From the NCBI RefSeq assembly GCF_018991925.1, contig NW_024744482.1:576001-640000 (forward strand): a DNA stretch of 64,000 bases. The letters run 5' to 3'. Below the pieces are notes generated by a model, which saw nothing but the letters and a program-made list of their open reading frames with translations, was not told where the DNA came from and searched no databases. The DNA comes from Homarus americanus (Eukaryota; Arthropoda; Malacostraca; Decapoda; Nephropidae). Shown here one piece after another: positions 51,160 to 63,460 of the stretch; position 1 is the first letter of the stretch, and every line of letters begins with the position of its first letter. A program made the translations under genes and the position numbers.

Positions 51160-52550
51160 GAATGGTGGCGATAATAATAACTTAAGAAAGAGGTAAGGCG
51201 TATTATGAAACCTGTGGTCATGGTATATATAAAAGTGACTGACGGAATCTCTCTCAACGTTTACCTAACCTAACCTAACCAAACCAACACCACCTGTCGG
51301 CCATGATGGTGTTGTTGTTTTGAATGATAAATAACTCAGGTGAGAGACACGAGTGACTAGGAATAGGGTGATTGGTTGCCTGACGCCGTTCGTAAGTCAC
51401 ACATTCCCCCATGCTTAAAAAATAATAATAATAAAAAAATATACAAAAATACAATAAATATTAGGAGGCAGAGTGAGGGCGGGCAGGCATTAACCCGACT
51501 AAACACACCTTAATTTAAAGATTTTTTAGTGAAAGTTTAACATTATTGATTTGACAATAATGATTGGCAACATATAATGAAAATTGAATTAAATGATGCC
51601 CTCTGACAGACGAATTATTTTTACCACAGTCTACAATGACTTGCTGTTTATATGACAGTAATAATATCGTTTCATTGTACTTTCTCTGTTCATTATTATC
51701 CACATAATATCATAGTTTAGATGGTGAAAAAAGAACCATTTATCCGCATTATAAGATAATTATTTATTTTTAAGCTGTTGAACTTCACACTTCTGTTATT
51801 CACTTGACTATTGGATGGAGAAGTCAGTCAACTTGTCTCACGTTTTAGGGATGATTCTAGACTGAGACTTAAAACATATTGGAATTTCTTAAACCATGGT
51901 AGTGACGTCGTTGTTATAATTCTTCCTCTAAAATAACTAACCTCTCCTTACATTACGCTAGGGTAGGCTAGGCTAGGTTAGGTTAGGTTAGGTTACCACA
52001 GATAATCATCACTTATTGTTTATGTTTGTGTACAGCGCTACTCCTTCGTGTACATCAATACAAATTTACGAAAACAAAATTAAAATCCTCGTTGTGGCTC
52101 AAGTATTCTGAAAACCCATGACAGATGTATTAGCATAGTATTAACTAACCAGAATCTCTCTCTATTTATATTCATTTTTCCAATTAAATTATTATTGCTT
52201 TCCCGTCAGAAATACGACGTAGAATTGCAAACAAATTTCAAATAAATTTGCCTAAAGTCTTGGCGTCCATCAACGTGTGACTATGATGTGAGTCTGCCCA
52301 GGATGTTGAAGCTCCAACTTGGGGGGATGAGTGTGAGTGATAGACGCCGTCCCTAACACTCACTCACCTCACCACTCTGGGGGGGGGGAGGGATTATGAT
52401 GACCTGGTCGTCGTGTTTTGTATGTTGTTTACAGTTTGTGTGTCTTGAGTTTTTTCATCATAGCTTTTTTCTTTTCTCTATTCTTTCATCCTGATATAAA
52501 ATCCCAGAGACGTATAGATGCTAAATTTTGTCCACTACTTTGAGAGAGAA
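51160..52550. other. Spacer with CCTAA/TTAGG units, no gene seen
   Basis: CCTAA units at 51264-51282 and TTAGG units at 51960-51995 lie in opposite orientation. The rest is AT-rich. Confidence 0.5.
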
Positions 52551-52553
52551 GCC

Positions 52554-52743
52554 AAGAAACTAATCATGTATTTATTTTCAAAGGTTAAGTCATTCAAAAA
52601 AACTATCTATACAATATTGTGTTGAAAAAATATTACACAATGGACAAAGGATTTTGACAACCCTACCAAGACAACAGGAGTCGTAGTGTTCATTGTGAAA
52701 TTCATTGATCACCCCAAGTACAGATACTTTTTTGGGGTGACTG
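52554..52743 (-). mobile_element. Mariner-like MITE, copy B
   Basis: Minus-strand sequence matches copy A (25450-25641) along its length with scattered substitutions. The outer end CAGTCACCCC is followed directly by TA (52744-52745). The core between terminal repeats is 52588-52743; 52554-52587 is the extra shared flank. Confidence 0.72.
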
Positions 52744-53439
52744 TACTATAAGTTTTGAAGTCTTGGTGTATGTAGTCCAGAGTTTCATATATATATTTTT
52801 CTTTGGTCATATTCCACATCAATACGTTAATAATAGAAGCACACATTGGCCCTATATTTTTTCCCCCATTTAGATAACTTACTAAAATGCCTTAAAAAAC
52901 AGGACTTATCACTAGAGACGCTTCACCTTATCTGGATTTCTAACTTCATTTGACTAATTTTTTTATACTGATAGTTATTGTCTCTGATGTGTATAATTAC
53001 GCCAAGACTTATTTTAATCTATACTCATGATTATATACTCTTGAACATTGTGTATAACTACTGAACTTGACTTTACTTCTGGTCAGGATTATTAAGTCTC
53101 CTCATAAACATAAAAGGGGGTATATATATATTATTCCCCACATCTGTCTGTCTTGATATATAATACACATGTTTCTTCCATTTCATAATTGAAGATTGGA
53201 AGAATAAATAGGGAAATAGAGATAGAATTTATATTATATACCGTTTCGTATCTTGGGTCTCTTGTGTGAGTTCAATGCTCAGTGTTTTTGTCTTGATATT
53301 TTATACAGTTATGACCTCAGTTATGTTTAGATCTTGTCATGAAAGTAAATATCACATTAATGGTTTATCTAGAGTATGATGTACACGTCAGCTGACTCCA
53401 CCACCAGCCAGTTCTTCTTGTGATATTTGTCTTTCTTCC

Positions 53440-53580
53440 TGGTGTGGTGATGATAATATGACGTCATTTAGGTTTGGTGATGATATTATGTCGTCATTTG
53501 TGTTTTGTGGAGGTTTGGTGATGATATTATGACGTCATTTGTGTTTTTGGAGGGTTTGATGGAAGTATTATGACGTCATG
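53440..53580. repeat. Short tandem array, CRE in each unit
   Basis: Four units of the type GGTTTGGTGATGATATTATG then CGTCATTTGTGTTT. TGACGTCA starts at 53459, 53530 and 53571; the second unit has TGTCGTCA at 53489. Unit spacing is 30, 41 and 41 bp. The flanking sequence is unrelated to the 42-kb array. Confidence 0.85.
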
Positions 53581-53635
53581 AACAAAAACAAAAGGTGCAT
53601 CAGGTAAGAGCCAACACGTATATCAACTTCTCCTC

Positions 53636-53815
53636 TCTCAATTCTCTCCCTAATTCTCTCAATCCTTTCTCAATTCTCTCAATCCTCTCCCAATTCTTTC
53701 AAGCTTCTCCCTAGTTCTCTCAATCCTCTCCCAATTCTCTCACTCCTCTCCCAAGTCTCTCAATCCTCTCCCAATTCTCTCACTCCTCTCCCAATTCTCT
53801 CAATACTCTCTCAAT
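53636..53815. repeat. Minisatellite of CTCTCAATCCTCTCCCAATT units
   Basis: Eight to nine units of 18-22 bp with point variants. Confidence 0.85.
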
Positions 53816-54206
53816 TTCAACTGTTTCTCTCTTTTTGTTTAGCCTCTGATGAAACAGATAACAGATATGATTTCTCGTAACACCAAAGTGAGTTTCTTTA
53901 GTTCGATGCTTTCATAATACACTTTTGAGACAAGTATTGAACTGAGTTAATCAAAAGTGCCGTCGTAATTCGTATACCTTAAATGTAATAGTAATTTAGG
54001 TTCCTTGTGTCTGTGTAATGCTGGTTACATACATAATGTAGTTGATGAAATGGCCATTAAGAGAGATTAGACAAAACGTTAATATTAACGTACTTAATAA
54101 TAGGGTGCATCTGGTGAATAAATAATCCAATATTTTTTAGCTGTACTTATATAGATAAAAGTAATTTCATAGGACTTTATGATAGTACGTATATATGATT
54201 GTGTTA

Positions 54207-54283
54207 ATTATATATATATATATATATATATTATTATATTATATATATATATATATATTATCATATATATATATATATATATT
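54207..54283. repeat. (TA)n, interrupted
   Basis: Three TA runs separated by TTATTATAT and TATTATCAT. Confidence 0.93.
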
Positions 54284-54402
54284 AATTAAGATAATCGACG
54301 TAGATGTGAATAAATGAGGAGAGAGTAACAGACAATAATAATTTTGGTGTTTGTCTCAAATTAGATTATGTTTGAGGACAAAAAAAAATATCATGAATTT
54401 TG

Positions 54403-54535
<133 letters not shown>

Positions 54536-54637
54536 AGTGAAGTTTTATTACAGTGCGGCTTTACATGATATACCAAATGTTCGGTATCTGGCTTAAAGGT
54601 ATGGCCGGATATTCGGTATCTCTTTTTGCGGTTTGGT

Positions 54638-54686
54638 TGGCTTAGGTTAGGTTTGGTTAGGTTGGGTTAGGTTAGGTTAGGTTTCC
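54638..54686. repeat. TTAGG units
   Basis: About eight TTAGG/TTTGG/TTGGG pentamers. Confidence 0.75.
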
Positions 54687-54689
54687 CTC

Positions 54690-55570
54690 ACTAGTCGTTT
54701 GTTATCGTTCCAGTGGTACATTGTGTCTTTACCAGAAAAAACAATACCTTTTATTTATTTTTCTGATATATTGTTGCCATTAAATTTAACGTCATTAATT
54801 ACAAGATAACATACCGAATCCAAGATGCTTTAGTGAAAACAATAAATATTAGTTCTGTGATGTAAAGAATGAGTAGTGTTCTTTGAGAGTGATAAAATAA
54901 CCCTGGCTGTTGAAACACTTAAATAATAACAACAATATGATTAGAATATTTATTAATCTTATTTTTTTTATTTATTCATTTATTTTTATAGTAAGTAATT
55001 ATGGATTCATTCTCGTACTCGTGTTCCCAGGGGAGAGATAGACACAGTTTGGGTACAGGTACTTCACGACGCGTCACTTTTAGGGATACACACACACAAA
55101 AAAAAAATCGAGATATGATCAGACGATGAAAATGACACAAACCCTCCCCAGGCTACACTTTAATTAATCGAATGACTTAAAACTTGAAGGTTCAAGAATG
55201 TCCACCTCCTCAAGTCAGACGCTGGGGAAAGTGTCACTCGATATCGTCCATTTTGTTGGGGTTTCGATTAAAAATGGTTCAATGGTTTTCTTTTCTACTT
55301 TTCTTTCCTCTTCTTTATTTTGATTGTTGGTAAAAGGCCACGAAAGGTTTTGTTTGGGGTAAATAGAACGTCTTTTATTGTGAGTCTCTTGTGTATACCT
55401 AGGCACTACAAGGATGTGGTCCCTCACTAGTGATATGAATGGTGAGTGACGGGTACTCAGGAGGACCGTCTACCCAACCCTCCATGGTTTAGGATTCACG
55501 ACACAAAGCCACGACCCAAAACTGGCAACGTAAAAAAAAAAGAAAAAAAAATTCATGTCCCAGAGTTGGT
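54690..55570. other. Spacer, no gene seen
   Basis: AT-rich. A minus-strand frame at 55215-55427 is Lys/Glu-rich without any recognised motif. Confidence 0.5.
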
Positions 55571-55573
55571 GAT

Positions 55574-55576
<3 letters not shown>

Positions 55577-55633
<57 letters not shown>
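55577..55633. repeat. (CT)n microsatellite
   Basis: About 28 CT units. Confidence 0.95.
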
Positions 55634-55635
<2 letters not shown>

Positions 55636-56157
55636 TCCAGCAGGTAGAAGAAGGTCTCACGTGTTCCTTCTGGTTTTGGCACACTCATAAACCAGACCCG
55701 TGTACGAGCTACCTACCTACCGTTTCCAAGATCTCGTTCGTTGATAGATGAAAGTGGAAGTCCTGTTAACACTTCCAAATTTAGAAGGTTTATAAAAGTC
55801 AATAGCGAAAATATCCATCTGATTTTTATTTAAGATATGCATTAGAGGTGGATCATTAGGGGGTGAGTATCAGAGGCACTGTCAGGTATGTTGTGGAGAC
55901 TAACGGACAACCAGCAACCTAGGAACGGGTTTTCTTCACCAAAATTGCATCATTATTTATAAGAAGAAAACCTCCGTTAAAACATTTGTAATTATTTTTT
56001 TTTTCGTCCTTTAATTCCTAATGCATTGTGAAATAAGCATTGAAAGCGTAACCTCATAAGCTTGGGATTGACTGCACCACTATTGACGATCATCTCATTA
56101 AAGCTGAACTACGGAGACATGAATAATGTAAGAGTGAGTACTTGTTACCGTGGGGCC

Positions 56158-56295
56158 GCGTACCACACCCCCACCAAGACCCCCGCCCCCACCCCTGGCC
56201 ACCCCACCTCCTCCACCCCCACCCCCACCTCCACCCCCTTCCTCCACCTTCACCCCCTTCCTCCACCCCTTCCTCCACCCCTTCCTCCACCTTTA
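56158..56295. repeat. CCACC/TTCCTCCACCCC-rich tract
   Basis: C-rich with three CCCCTTCCTCCAC units at the 3' side; the complement is G-rich. Confidence 0.8.
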
Positions 56296-56578
56296 CTTTC
56301 CCACGTCACACCCCATCATTTCCACTACCCTGAATAAAGGTAATTTTAATTAAATCATCGAAGAGACAAGACCTTAAACCGAAGCCATTTTACTCCTTTT
56401 CATACTAATTAAAAGAAGAAAAAAATCCCAAGCGTTATTTCTTAATACTACAGAAAATTCGTTCAGGGATAATATTTTTACTACTGAAAATATACTTAGC
56501 TGACTGTGTGTATGGAGTAAGTATTTGTTATTCGTCTATTATCGCATCAGGGGGAAGCAGTGAATAGCTATATCGTAA

Positions 56579-56969
56579 GTGGGTGTACTTGATGATCGAA
56601 TTATAGGTGGGTACACATGATGGTCGAATTATAGGTGGGTACACATGATGGTCGAATTATAGGTGGGTACACATGATGGTCGAATTATAGGTGGGTACAT
56701 ATGATGGTCGAATTATAGGTGGGTACATATGATAGTCGAATTATAGGTGGGTACATATGATGGTCGAATTATAGGTGGGTACATATGATGGTCGAATTAT
56801 AGGTGGGTACATATGATGGTCGAATTATAGGTGGGTGCACTTGATGGTCGAATTATAGGTGGGTGCACATGATGGTCGAATTATAGGTGGGTGCACATGA
56901 TGGTCGAATTATAGGTGGGTACACTTGATGGTCGAATTATAGGTGGGTACACTTGATGGTCGAATTATA
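56579..56969. repeat. 28-bp minisatellite, 14 copies
   Basis: The unit is GTGGGTACACATGATGGTCG then AATTATAG, in strict 28-bp register for 14 units. Variants (CACATG, CATATG, CACTTG, GCACAT) cluster in neighbouring units, showing local duplication. Confidence 0.97.
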
Positions 56970-57085
56970 CAGTTCGAGGAGACCTCTGCCTGTATAATTT
57001 CATCTAAGGCGTATTATTAAGTTCATCGTTTGTGATATTGGTATTGTGTCTCAGTGAATCGTTAAACCGTAACTTGGAGTGAGCG

Positions 57086-57309
<224 letters not shown>

Positions 57310-57354
57310 CTGCGGGTGTCTCTGTCTTCCTCTTTTTGATCCGGAGGAGTATAT

Positions 57355-57371
57355 AGAGAGAGAGAGAGAGG

Positions 57372-57411
<40 letters not shown>
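57355..57411. repeat. (GA)n microsatellite
   Basis: GA run with GG interruptions. Confidence 0.93.
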
Positions 57412-57412
<1 letters not shown>

Positions 57413-57537
57413 TTACAGGAAACGAGAGTACTTAATAAGTCAACACACACACCCAGAGGTATTCATCTTCTACCTGGATTTAGAGCACTAGACTCTCGCC
57501 CAGCCTCCTTGTCTCGCATACACAGGGCAGTTAAATT

Positions 57538-57602
<65 letters not shown>
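57538..57602. repeat. (CT)n microsatellite
   Basis: About 32 CT units, opposite in strand to the GA tract 130 bp upstream. Confidence 0.94.
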
Positions 57603-57603
<1 letters not shown>

Positions 57604-57687
57604 ATCATCGTGGCTTTAAATGCATCTCATTACTTATTGGCCCTAATCCTCATGGGCCCTAATCATCATGATCCACAATTCTGTTGG

Positions 57688-57870
57688 TTAAGTTAGGTTA
57701 GGTTAGGTGTATTGAGAATTTGGTACTGTTGACCATAAGGGCTGGGACTAATTAAAACTGGGACCAATTAGGACTGGGACTAATTAGAACTGGGACCAAT
57801 TAGGACTGAGACCAATTAGTACTCAGACCAATTAGAACTGAGACCAATTAGTACTGGGATCATTTAGGAG
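57688..57870. repeat. TTAGG units then an 18-bp GGGACCAATTAGAACT repeat
   Basis: Four TTAGG-like units, then about seven units of GGGACYAATTAGRACT with GAGACC and CAGACC variants from 57744. Confidence 0.8.
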
Positions 57871-58071
57871 GACAGATTAATTAAGATTTAAGACCGTTGC
57901 CAATTAGGACTTGGGTCTAATGAGTAGTTAGGACCCATCAATACTTGGATGAATTTAGACTCGGGGATGGGGTGAGGGAGATTCACTTACCTCTTAACCA
58001 CAGTCTCTATCTTACATTCACTTTATAAAACTTAATTAAATTTCGACAAGCATCACCAATTGTACTGAAGC

Positions 58072-58112
58072 AAGCAAGTAAGCAAGTACGTAAGCAAGCA
58101 AGCAAGCAAGAG
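58072..58112. repeat. (CAAG)n/(TAAG)n microsatellite
   Basis: About ten AAGC/AAGT units. Confidence 0.88.
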
Positions 58113-58185
58113 GCGAAGTAATTCTCTATAACAATTTTTTTCTACCTGTCTTAAATAATTACCTCTGTGTCGATCGTGATTAGTA

Positions 58186-58255
58186 CTGGGGGGTCAGGAG
58201 GGGATGGGGGTCAGGGGGTCGGGGGGTCGGAGGGGGTCAGGTGGGTCAGGTAGTG
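58186..58255 (+). other. Strong G-quadruplex-prone block
   Basis: Runs of three to six G are separated by TC, TCA, AT or TCAGGA loops at least six times in a row. Confidence 0.8.
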
Positions 58256-58259
58256 GGAG

Positions 58260-59375
58260 TTACTGTTAAGACGATCCCCAGGCTTTGTTCCAGCTCTCAT
58301 GCATGACGGAGATATTTTCTAAATTTGCTCTTGGCATTATTGACGAATTTTCAGAATATTAGTTAAGATTTGCTTTTCACGTAATTGAAATGGTGATTGG
58401 TTATTGATGGTGGTACAATGGATAATGTAATGGGAGATTAGTTTTAATAGGCCCTCAATCTACCTATTGTAATTGGGATTTAGTCATATTAGGTCACATA
58501 TTTAATTGGTCCAAGTTTTGATTAGGTTGGGGATTATTTGAATTCTTGCTCTTTAAATTGTCGTGGTAAATAAACGGATAACATGTATACATTGATCACT
58601 GGGCATGACTTTGAATACGGAGTAAATTGAATGACCGCTGACAAAGATGGACAATACGAGGAGATAAATAAATAAAAACAATGTTGAAATGCCACAAACT
58701 TACGCTACAATTTGCTTTTTTTCTCATTTCTTGATGAAACTTTCAGAACAAGTTGGTTTATTTGATATTTAAAACGGGACTGGTTAGATGGGCCCCAGTC
58801 TTGATAGGCCCCAGTCAGGTCCCAGTTCTGATAGGACCCAATCCTGATAGCCCTCAGTCAGGCCCCAGTCCTGACGGGCCCCAGTCCTGATAAACCCTTG
58901 ACCGAACCTAAAGTTATTGTTTGGATTATGGTCCTGTATTAAATGAATCCCAACCTAACCTAACCTCATCTAACCTAACCGTTATGATTTATGCTTACCC
59001 CTCATTGGCTTCAATCCTAATAGGCACCTGTTGTACTACACCCCAGTCCTAATAGTGTTATGTTAAGACCAATTAAAATTTAGGCCTTAACATATTGTCT
59101 TTTGTAAAATTGTTTTGGGGATTTATATCAATACTTTGCGGATTTGTTTTCATAATACCGTAAAATAGGAAAAGAAAATAATAGAAGAAAATAGGAAATA
59201 GTCATAAAAGTAATTATACAGTTGAAACGGAAATGGGAAGTAAGAGAAGGTATTAGTCAGAAAGTTATAGGTGAAAATTATACAGTAGTAATAATTTTAT
59301 GGATTGTAGTGTCTTGCCTGAGTGTATTTTGACAGCTACAGTTTTCTACACAACTAAAGCTGGAACAAACACATT
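58260..59375. other. Spacer with CCCCAGTCCTGATAGG repeats, no gene seen
   Basis: GGCCCCAGTCCTGATAGG-type units recur about six times at 58790-58895. CCTAA units lie at 58950-58982. Confidence 0.55.
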
Positions 59376-59377
59376 TT

Positions 59378-59381
<4 letters not shown>

Positions 59382-59420
<39 letters not shown>
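59382..59420. repeat. (CT)n microsatellite
   Basis: About 19 CT units. Confidence 0.93.
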
Positions 59421-59424
<4 letters not shown>

Positions 59425-59746
59425 GCTCCCCCTTTGTGTATATCGGAGAAGGAGGGCAGCCAAGTATCACTGATAAGGTCGACCTCATGCCGAAGATAAG
59501 GTGAGGTCCTTATCTCCCGCTCGCCTCACCCAGCAGCAAACAGTGAGATTAGCTGATAACACCCCTTCCCTCCCTCCCTCCCTCCCCTCGAGATCACGAG
59601 CCGTTTTTGATACAAGATAACCCGTAATTAACAAGAGATAAGATAAGGGAGGAAGTGGATTTTTTCCCCCCACCGCCTTCTCTTCTCTTTCTCCTTTATC
59701 CTTCTCCCGTTTTCTCCTCTTACTTGTGTCTCAGTTTATTTTGGTT

Positions 59747-59748
<2 letters not shown>

Positions 59749-59796
<48 letters not shown>
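59749..59796. repeat. (CT)n microsatellite
   Basis: About 24 CT units, with CT/TGTC tail. Confidence 0.93.
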
Positions 59797-59800
<4 letters not shown>

Positions 59801-59851
59801 GTTTGTCTATCTCTAAATCTGTTTCTCTTTCTCTTACTTCATCTCTCTCTG

Positions 59852-59970
59852 TTACCGTTCACTAGGTCTTAGTTTTAGGTGCTTCAACTACCAGGGTTAT
59901 TAAGCACCGTTCACTAGGCTCTACCTTCAGGTGTTTGAGCTTACCAGGGTCATTAAGCACCGTTCACTAG
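59852..59970. repeat. 55-bp repeat, 2.3 copies
   Basis: CACCGTTCACTAGG starts each unit and ACCAGGGTYATTAAG ends it; copies differ by substitutions. Confidence 0.8.
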
Positions 59971-60146
59971 ATCTACGATTATAGAACATATAATTCCAAA
60001 ACTAATCCAGACAAATCCCTTCTTATGGTCTTGGCAATTTCCCCCCAAAACGATCTACTTGAACAAGATTGATTGGTCGCTTGGGAAGAAAAAAAAATAT
60101 GTTGGCGTTTTGACAGACGTTCAGAATACTAGCTGATTCGTGTCTT

Positions 60147-60147
<1 letters not shown>

Positions 60148-60191
<44 letters not shown>
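60148..60191. repeat. (GATA)n microsatellite
   Basis: Eleven GATA units. Confidence 0.95.
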
Positions 60192-60192
<1 letters not shown>

Positions 60193-60194
60193 GA

Positions 60195-60929
60195 GTCACT
60201 GGAAAATAAACTTAGCCCCTGATAATGTATTAATTGTAGTAATAGATTAAAAAAATATATATATAAAAATTGAGCATAGAGAAAGTCATCAATGGAAATC
60301 CTAAGAATAGAAAAAGATAAGAAAGATAAACAGATAAGAAAGATAGAGAACGGATAACGAATGAACTATAAGGAAAAATAATAATATTGGTATCCTCTGT
60401 CTTCACTGGTATCGCTATAATCTCGTTTTCTTCACCGTGAATGATGTTTTCTTCGATGCGAAACATTCACCTCCCCCCAAAAAATAAACATTGGTAAAAG
60501 CAGAAGAAAAGACTAAAAAAGGAAGTAAATATAACAAAAAATAGGTTAAATAATTGTCTTGTTAGTTGTAAACATTAACTTCCGGCTATGGTGAATGTAT
60601 TTGTTCCTCAGTACGACATCGTTCACAAAATACGAGAGAAAGGGACATTGATAAATACTAGAATACAGAAAAAAGAAGAAAATTTGTCCCAAAAAAATAA
60701 TTACCTTTTGTGTTCTTCATTGTCTTCTGTGATATGGCAAGAAACTGTGTCTTTGTGAACGCTATTTTCTTCTTCTTGATTGTGTTTACAAAAAATTTCC
60801 TGCATATCATGGTGGTGATGATGACAAGTACTGTTATTAGGTTTTACTGATTCCTAATATCGGTTAAATCAGGTGAAACAGTGTCATTTGTGCCATTAAT
60901 AATGACTAATGAACTTTTGAATGAGAGAG

Positions 60930-60930
<1 letters not shown>
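60195..60930. other. AT-rich spacer, no gene seen
   Basis: No coding or structural signal noted. Confidence 0.5.
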
Positions 60931-60933
<3 letters not shown>

Positions 60934-60971
<38 letters not shown>

Positions 60972-61014
60972 GGGGGGGTAGATATTGTCGTCTACTTCCC
61001 CCTTCTTTATTAAT

Positions 61015-61070
<56 letters not shown>
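60934..61070. repeat. (TG)n and (AC)n facing each other
   Basis: (TG)n at 60934-60968, a G run, about 45 bp of spacer, then (AC)n at 61021-61070. The two tracts are complementary and can form a long hairpin. Confidence 0.92.
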
Positions 61071-61075
<5 letters not shown>

Positions 61076-61507
61076 TGTATCCAACTACCCCGCCTATTGG
61101 TCCCTAGTCTCAGGTACCAAACAACAGGTAAATTCCTCCTTAAATCACCTGGAAGATTTATCCCACAGTTATATTTAATCTATGAAATAAGGAGAGAGAA
61201 AATACACCTCTAATGATTTATAGCAATATCTTGTTATATTAAAAAAAATGGTGTTAATCTTTATATCTGGTGGAGAGGAATATTATATAAATTTATAGTA
61301 CAGTATATGGTGTTATATTATATTGTGGTATATATGAAACAAAAATATCTACTATGGCCTTTGTAAAATAGTTCTTAGAATTTTATATTATTGAATCAGT
61401 TCTCGAGTCTTTAAACTTTATTAGATAAATGAGGTGTATTATCCCTATGGATTGATAAATATACTGTAAACATTTATATGCCGTAATGTGTTATGAAATA
61501 GATAGCG

Positions 61508-61588
61508 TATGTATGTATGTATGTATGTATGTATGTATGTATGTATGTATGTATGTATTTATTTATTTATTTATTTATTTATTTATTT
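61508..61588. repeat. Compound (GTAT)n-(TTTA)n microsatellite
   Basis: About 12 GTAT units change abruptly to about 8 TTTA units at 61557. Confidence 0.95.
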
Positions 61589-61816
61589 TGGGTAGTGTTC
61601 CAGGTAATAAGAATTGGTTATCAAGTCGCCCATATTGTAAACTGTCTGTGGGGAGACTCAGCTATCCCGGCCATTGACGAATATACAGTGTGTAATGTTA
61701 GTGTTTACTATTTTCACCCAATAATTTCCAGCCAATGATACCCAAATAGGGCCGGATAAAGTATGACTCCAGCAAGAAACCTCGTAAAGTTTTTAAGATT
61801 TATTTTTTGGACACAC

Positions 61817-61818
<2 letters not shown>

Positions 61819-61849
<31 letters not shown>

Positions 61850-61891
61850 ACACACACACACACGCACACACACACACACACACACACATCA

Positions 61892-61930
<39 letters not shown>
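61819..61930. repeat. (AC)n, interrupted
   Basis: Three AC runs separated by AACAC, GC and ATCATC. Confidence 0.94.
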
Positions 61931-61933
<3 letters not shown>

Positions 61934-62097
61934 CAAGGGAATAAATGCAACACCAACCACCATGGCAGCGTCTGTTTTGATCAAGACGCCATCTCGGTAA
62001 TTATATGCTACACCTGATTATGGCGGGCGGCACTAGCAATTATCTGCCGCAGGTGGGACAAATATTATATAATGTAATGGACAGGCTGTTGCAAGCG

Positions 62098-62100
<3 letters not shown>

Positions 62101-62142
<42 letters not shown>

Positions 62143-62160
62143 TGTGTGTGTGTGTGGGTG
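62101..62160. repeat. (TG)n microsatellite
   Basis: TG run with GGG interruptions. Confidence 0.92.
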
Positions 62161-62199
62161 GGGTGCTATGACTACTTGAGGTGTCTGTGTAATACTCGT

Positions 62200-62301
62200 A
62201 CTGCTACTCCTAATAATAAGGATAATAATACTAATTAAAATTATAATACTGCTACTGCTTTTGCTACTAGTAATGATACTACTACTCCTACTACTACTAA
62301 C

Positions 62302-62346
<45 letters not shown>
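62200..62346. repeat. ACT/AAT triplet block
   Basis: Degenerate ACT/TAC triplets give way to clean (AAT)n at 62300-62346. Confidence 0.88.
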
Positions 62347-62348
<2 letters not shown>

Positions 62349-62479
62349 AACTTTCCTTCCGACAGTGGGGTGTATAAGTGATTGCATCTCAGATTACACC
62401 GAACCAGACAGTGTATAAACAGGTGGGACTGTAAAACCCACTTTGCGGACAACACCCAAGATTATTCCTTACTATACAG

Positions 62480-62481
<2 letters not shown>

Positions 62482-62526
<45 letters not shown>
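62482..62526. repeat. (GT)n microsatellite
   Basis: About 22 GT units. Confidence 0.94.
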
Positions 62527-62528
<2 letters not shown>

Positions 62529-62556
62529 TAATTCGATCACCTTAATGATAAAGTTA

Positions 62557-62663
62557 CTGTTGGTACCTAGTCACAACTGGGTGGACTGTGGGTGCCCTGG
62601 GCGCTAACCAACCACCCTTAGAACGGGACGTCAGCATTGTATCCACTCCACCACCGCACCTCT
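62557..62663 (-). mobile_element. tRNA-derived SINE (head plus body)
   Basis: On the minus strand: GGTGCGGTGGTGGAGTGGAT (A-box region), then GGTTGGTTAGCGCCC in the B-box position, then the body CCCACAGTCCACCCAGTTGT ending in AGGTACCAAC. The head matches the elements at 13651 and 13829, and the body matches 13829-13960. Confidence 0.65.
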
Positions 62664-63005
62664 TTCATGTTCTAATTCATCTTTTTTATGGATACTAAAA
62701 ATAAAAAGAAACTGACGTGAAATATTCCAGATTTTATGAGTTATTACCCAAAGAAATGCCGCCGCGATAATTGTAATGTTTTTCCCTCAAGATGACATGG
62801 TTGTGTAATATTCTTGTCTAATTGACGTAAATGACTAGAACGATTCTCTTAAAAGGAAAGCCAATTTGACCTGAAATTATACTCAGTTTATGTTAATGTT
62901 GGGGGCCTGAAACTCATGGGTGTGGGAGTGGTTCGAACCTAATTACACTTGATGATACGGAGAGCGTATTAGTATCGAGGCCCTTCACGCACACATACGG
63001 TACTG

Positions 63006-63031
63006 GGGTGTGTGTGTGTGTGTGTGTGTGT
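63006..63031. repeat. (GT)n microsatellite
   Basis: About 13 GT units. Confidence 0.9.
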
Positions 63032-63244
63032 AGGTGAGGTTGTTTGGCGCCAGACATAAAGAGTTGGGGATAATATGTTAATAATTCATACGATAATTTA
63101 TTTTTGGTGCCCTTGTTAATGTCGCTTGTTACTGTATACGATGTTTTATTCATTTTACCTCGAGGTGTTTTTCTCTGTTGCTACTACTACTACTACTGCA
63201 GCTGCTGGTGGTGGTGGTGGGGTCTTTTCCTGCTCCTCCACCAT

Positions 63245-63460
63245 TGTCGGGGTCTTTCTGTTCCATTACTAGTACTGTTATTGAGGTTTAATTGTTCCCT
63301 TTTGCGGCTTTTCTGTTCCATTTTGAGGTTTTTCTGTTCCATTTTGAGGTTATTCTATTCCATTTCTGCTACCGAGGGCTTATTTATCCTACTTCTGACG
63401 TCTTTCTGTTCCATTGCTGCTACTACCGAGGTCTTTCAATACTTCCTAGCACCTTGGTCT
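63245..63460. repeat. Degenerate TTTCTGTTCCATT repeat
   Basis: TTTTTCTGTTCCATTTTGAGG and CTACTACCGAGGTC variants recur about seven times, giving Phe/Leu-rich frames. Confidence 0.75.

Noticed and set aside
56579..56969. CRISPR-like regular 28-bp repeats
   Set aside because: Units are contiguous with no unique spacers, and the DNA is eukaryotic; it is a minisatellite.
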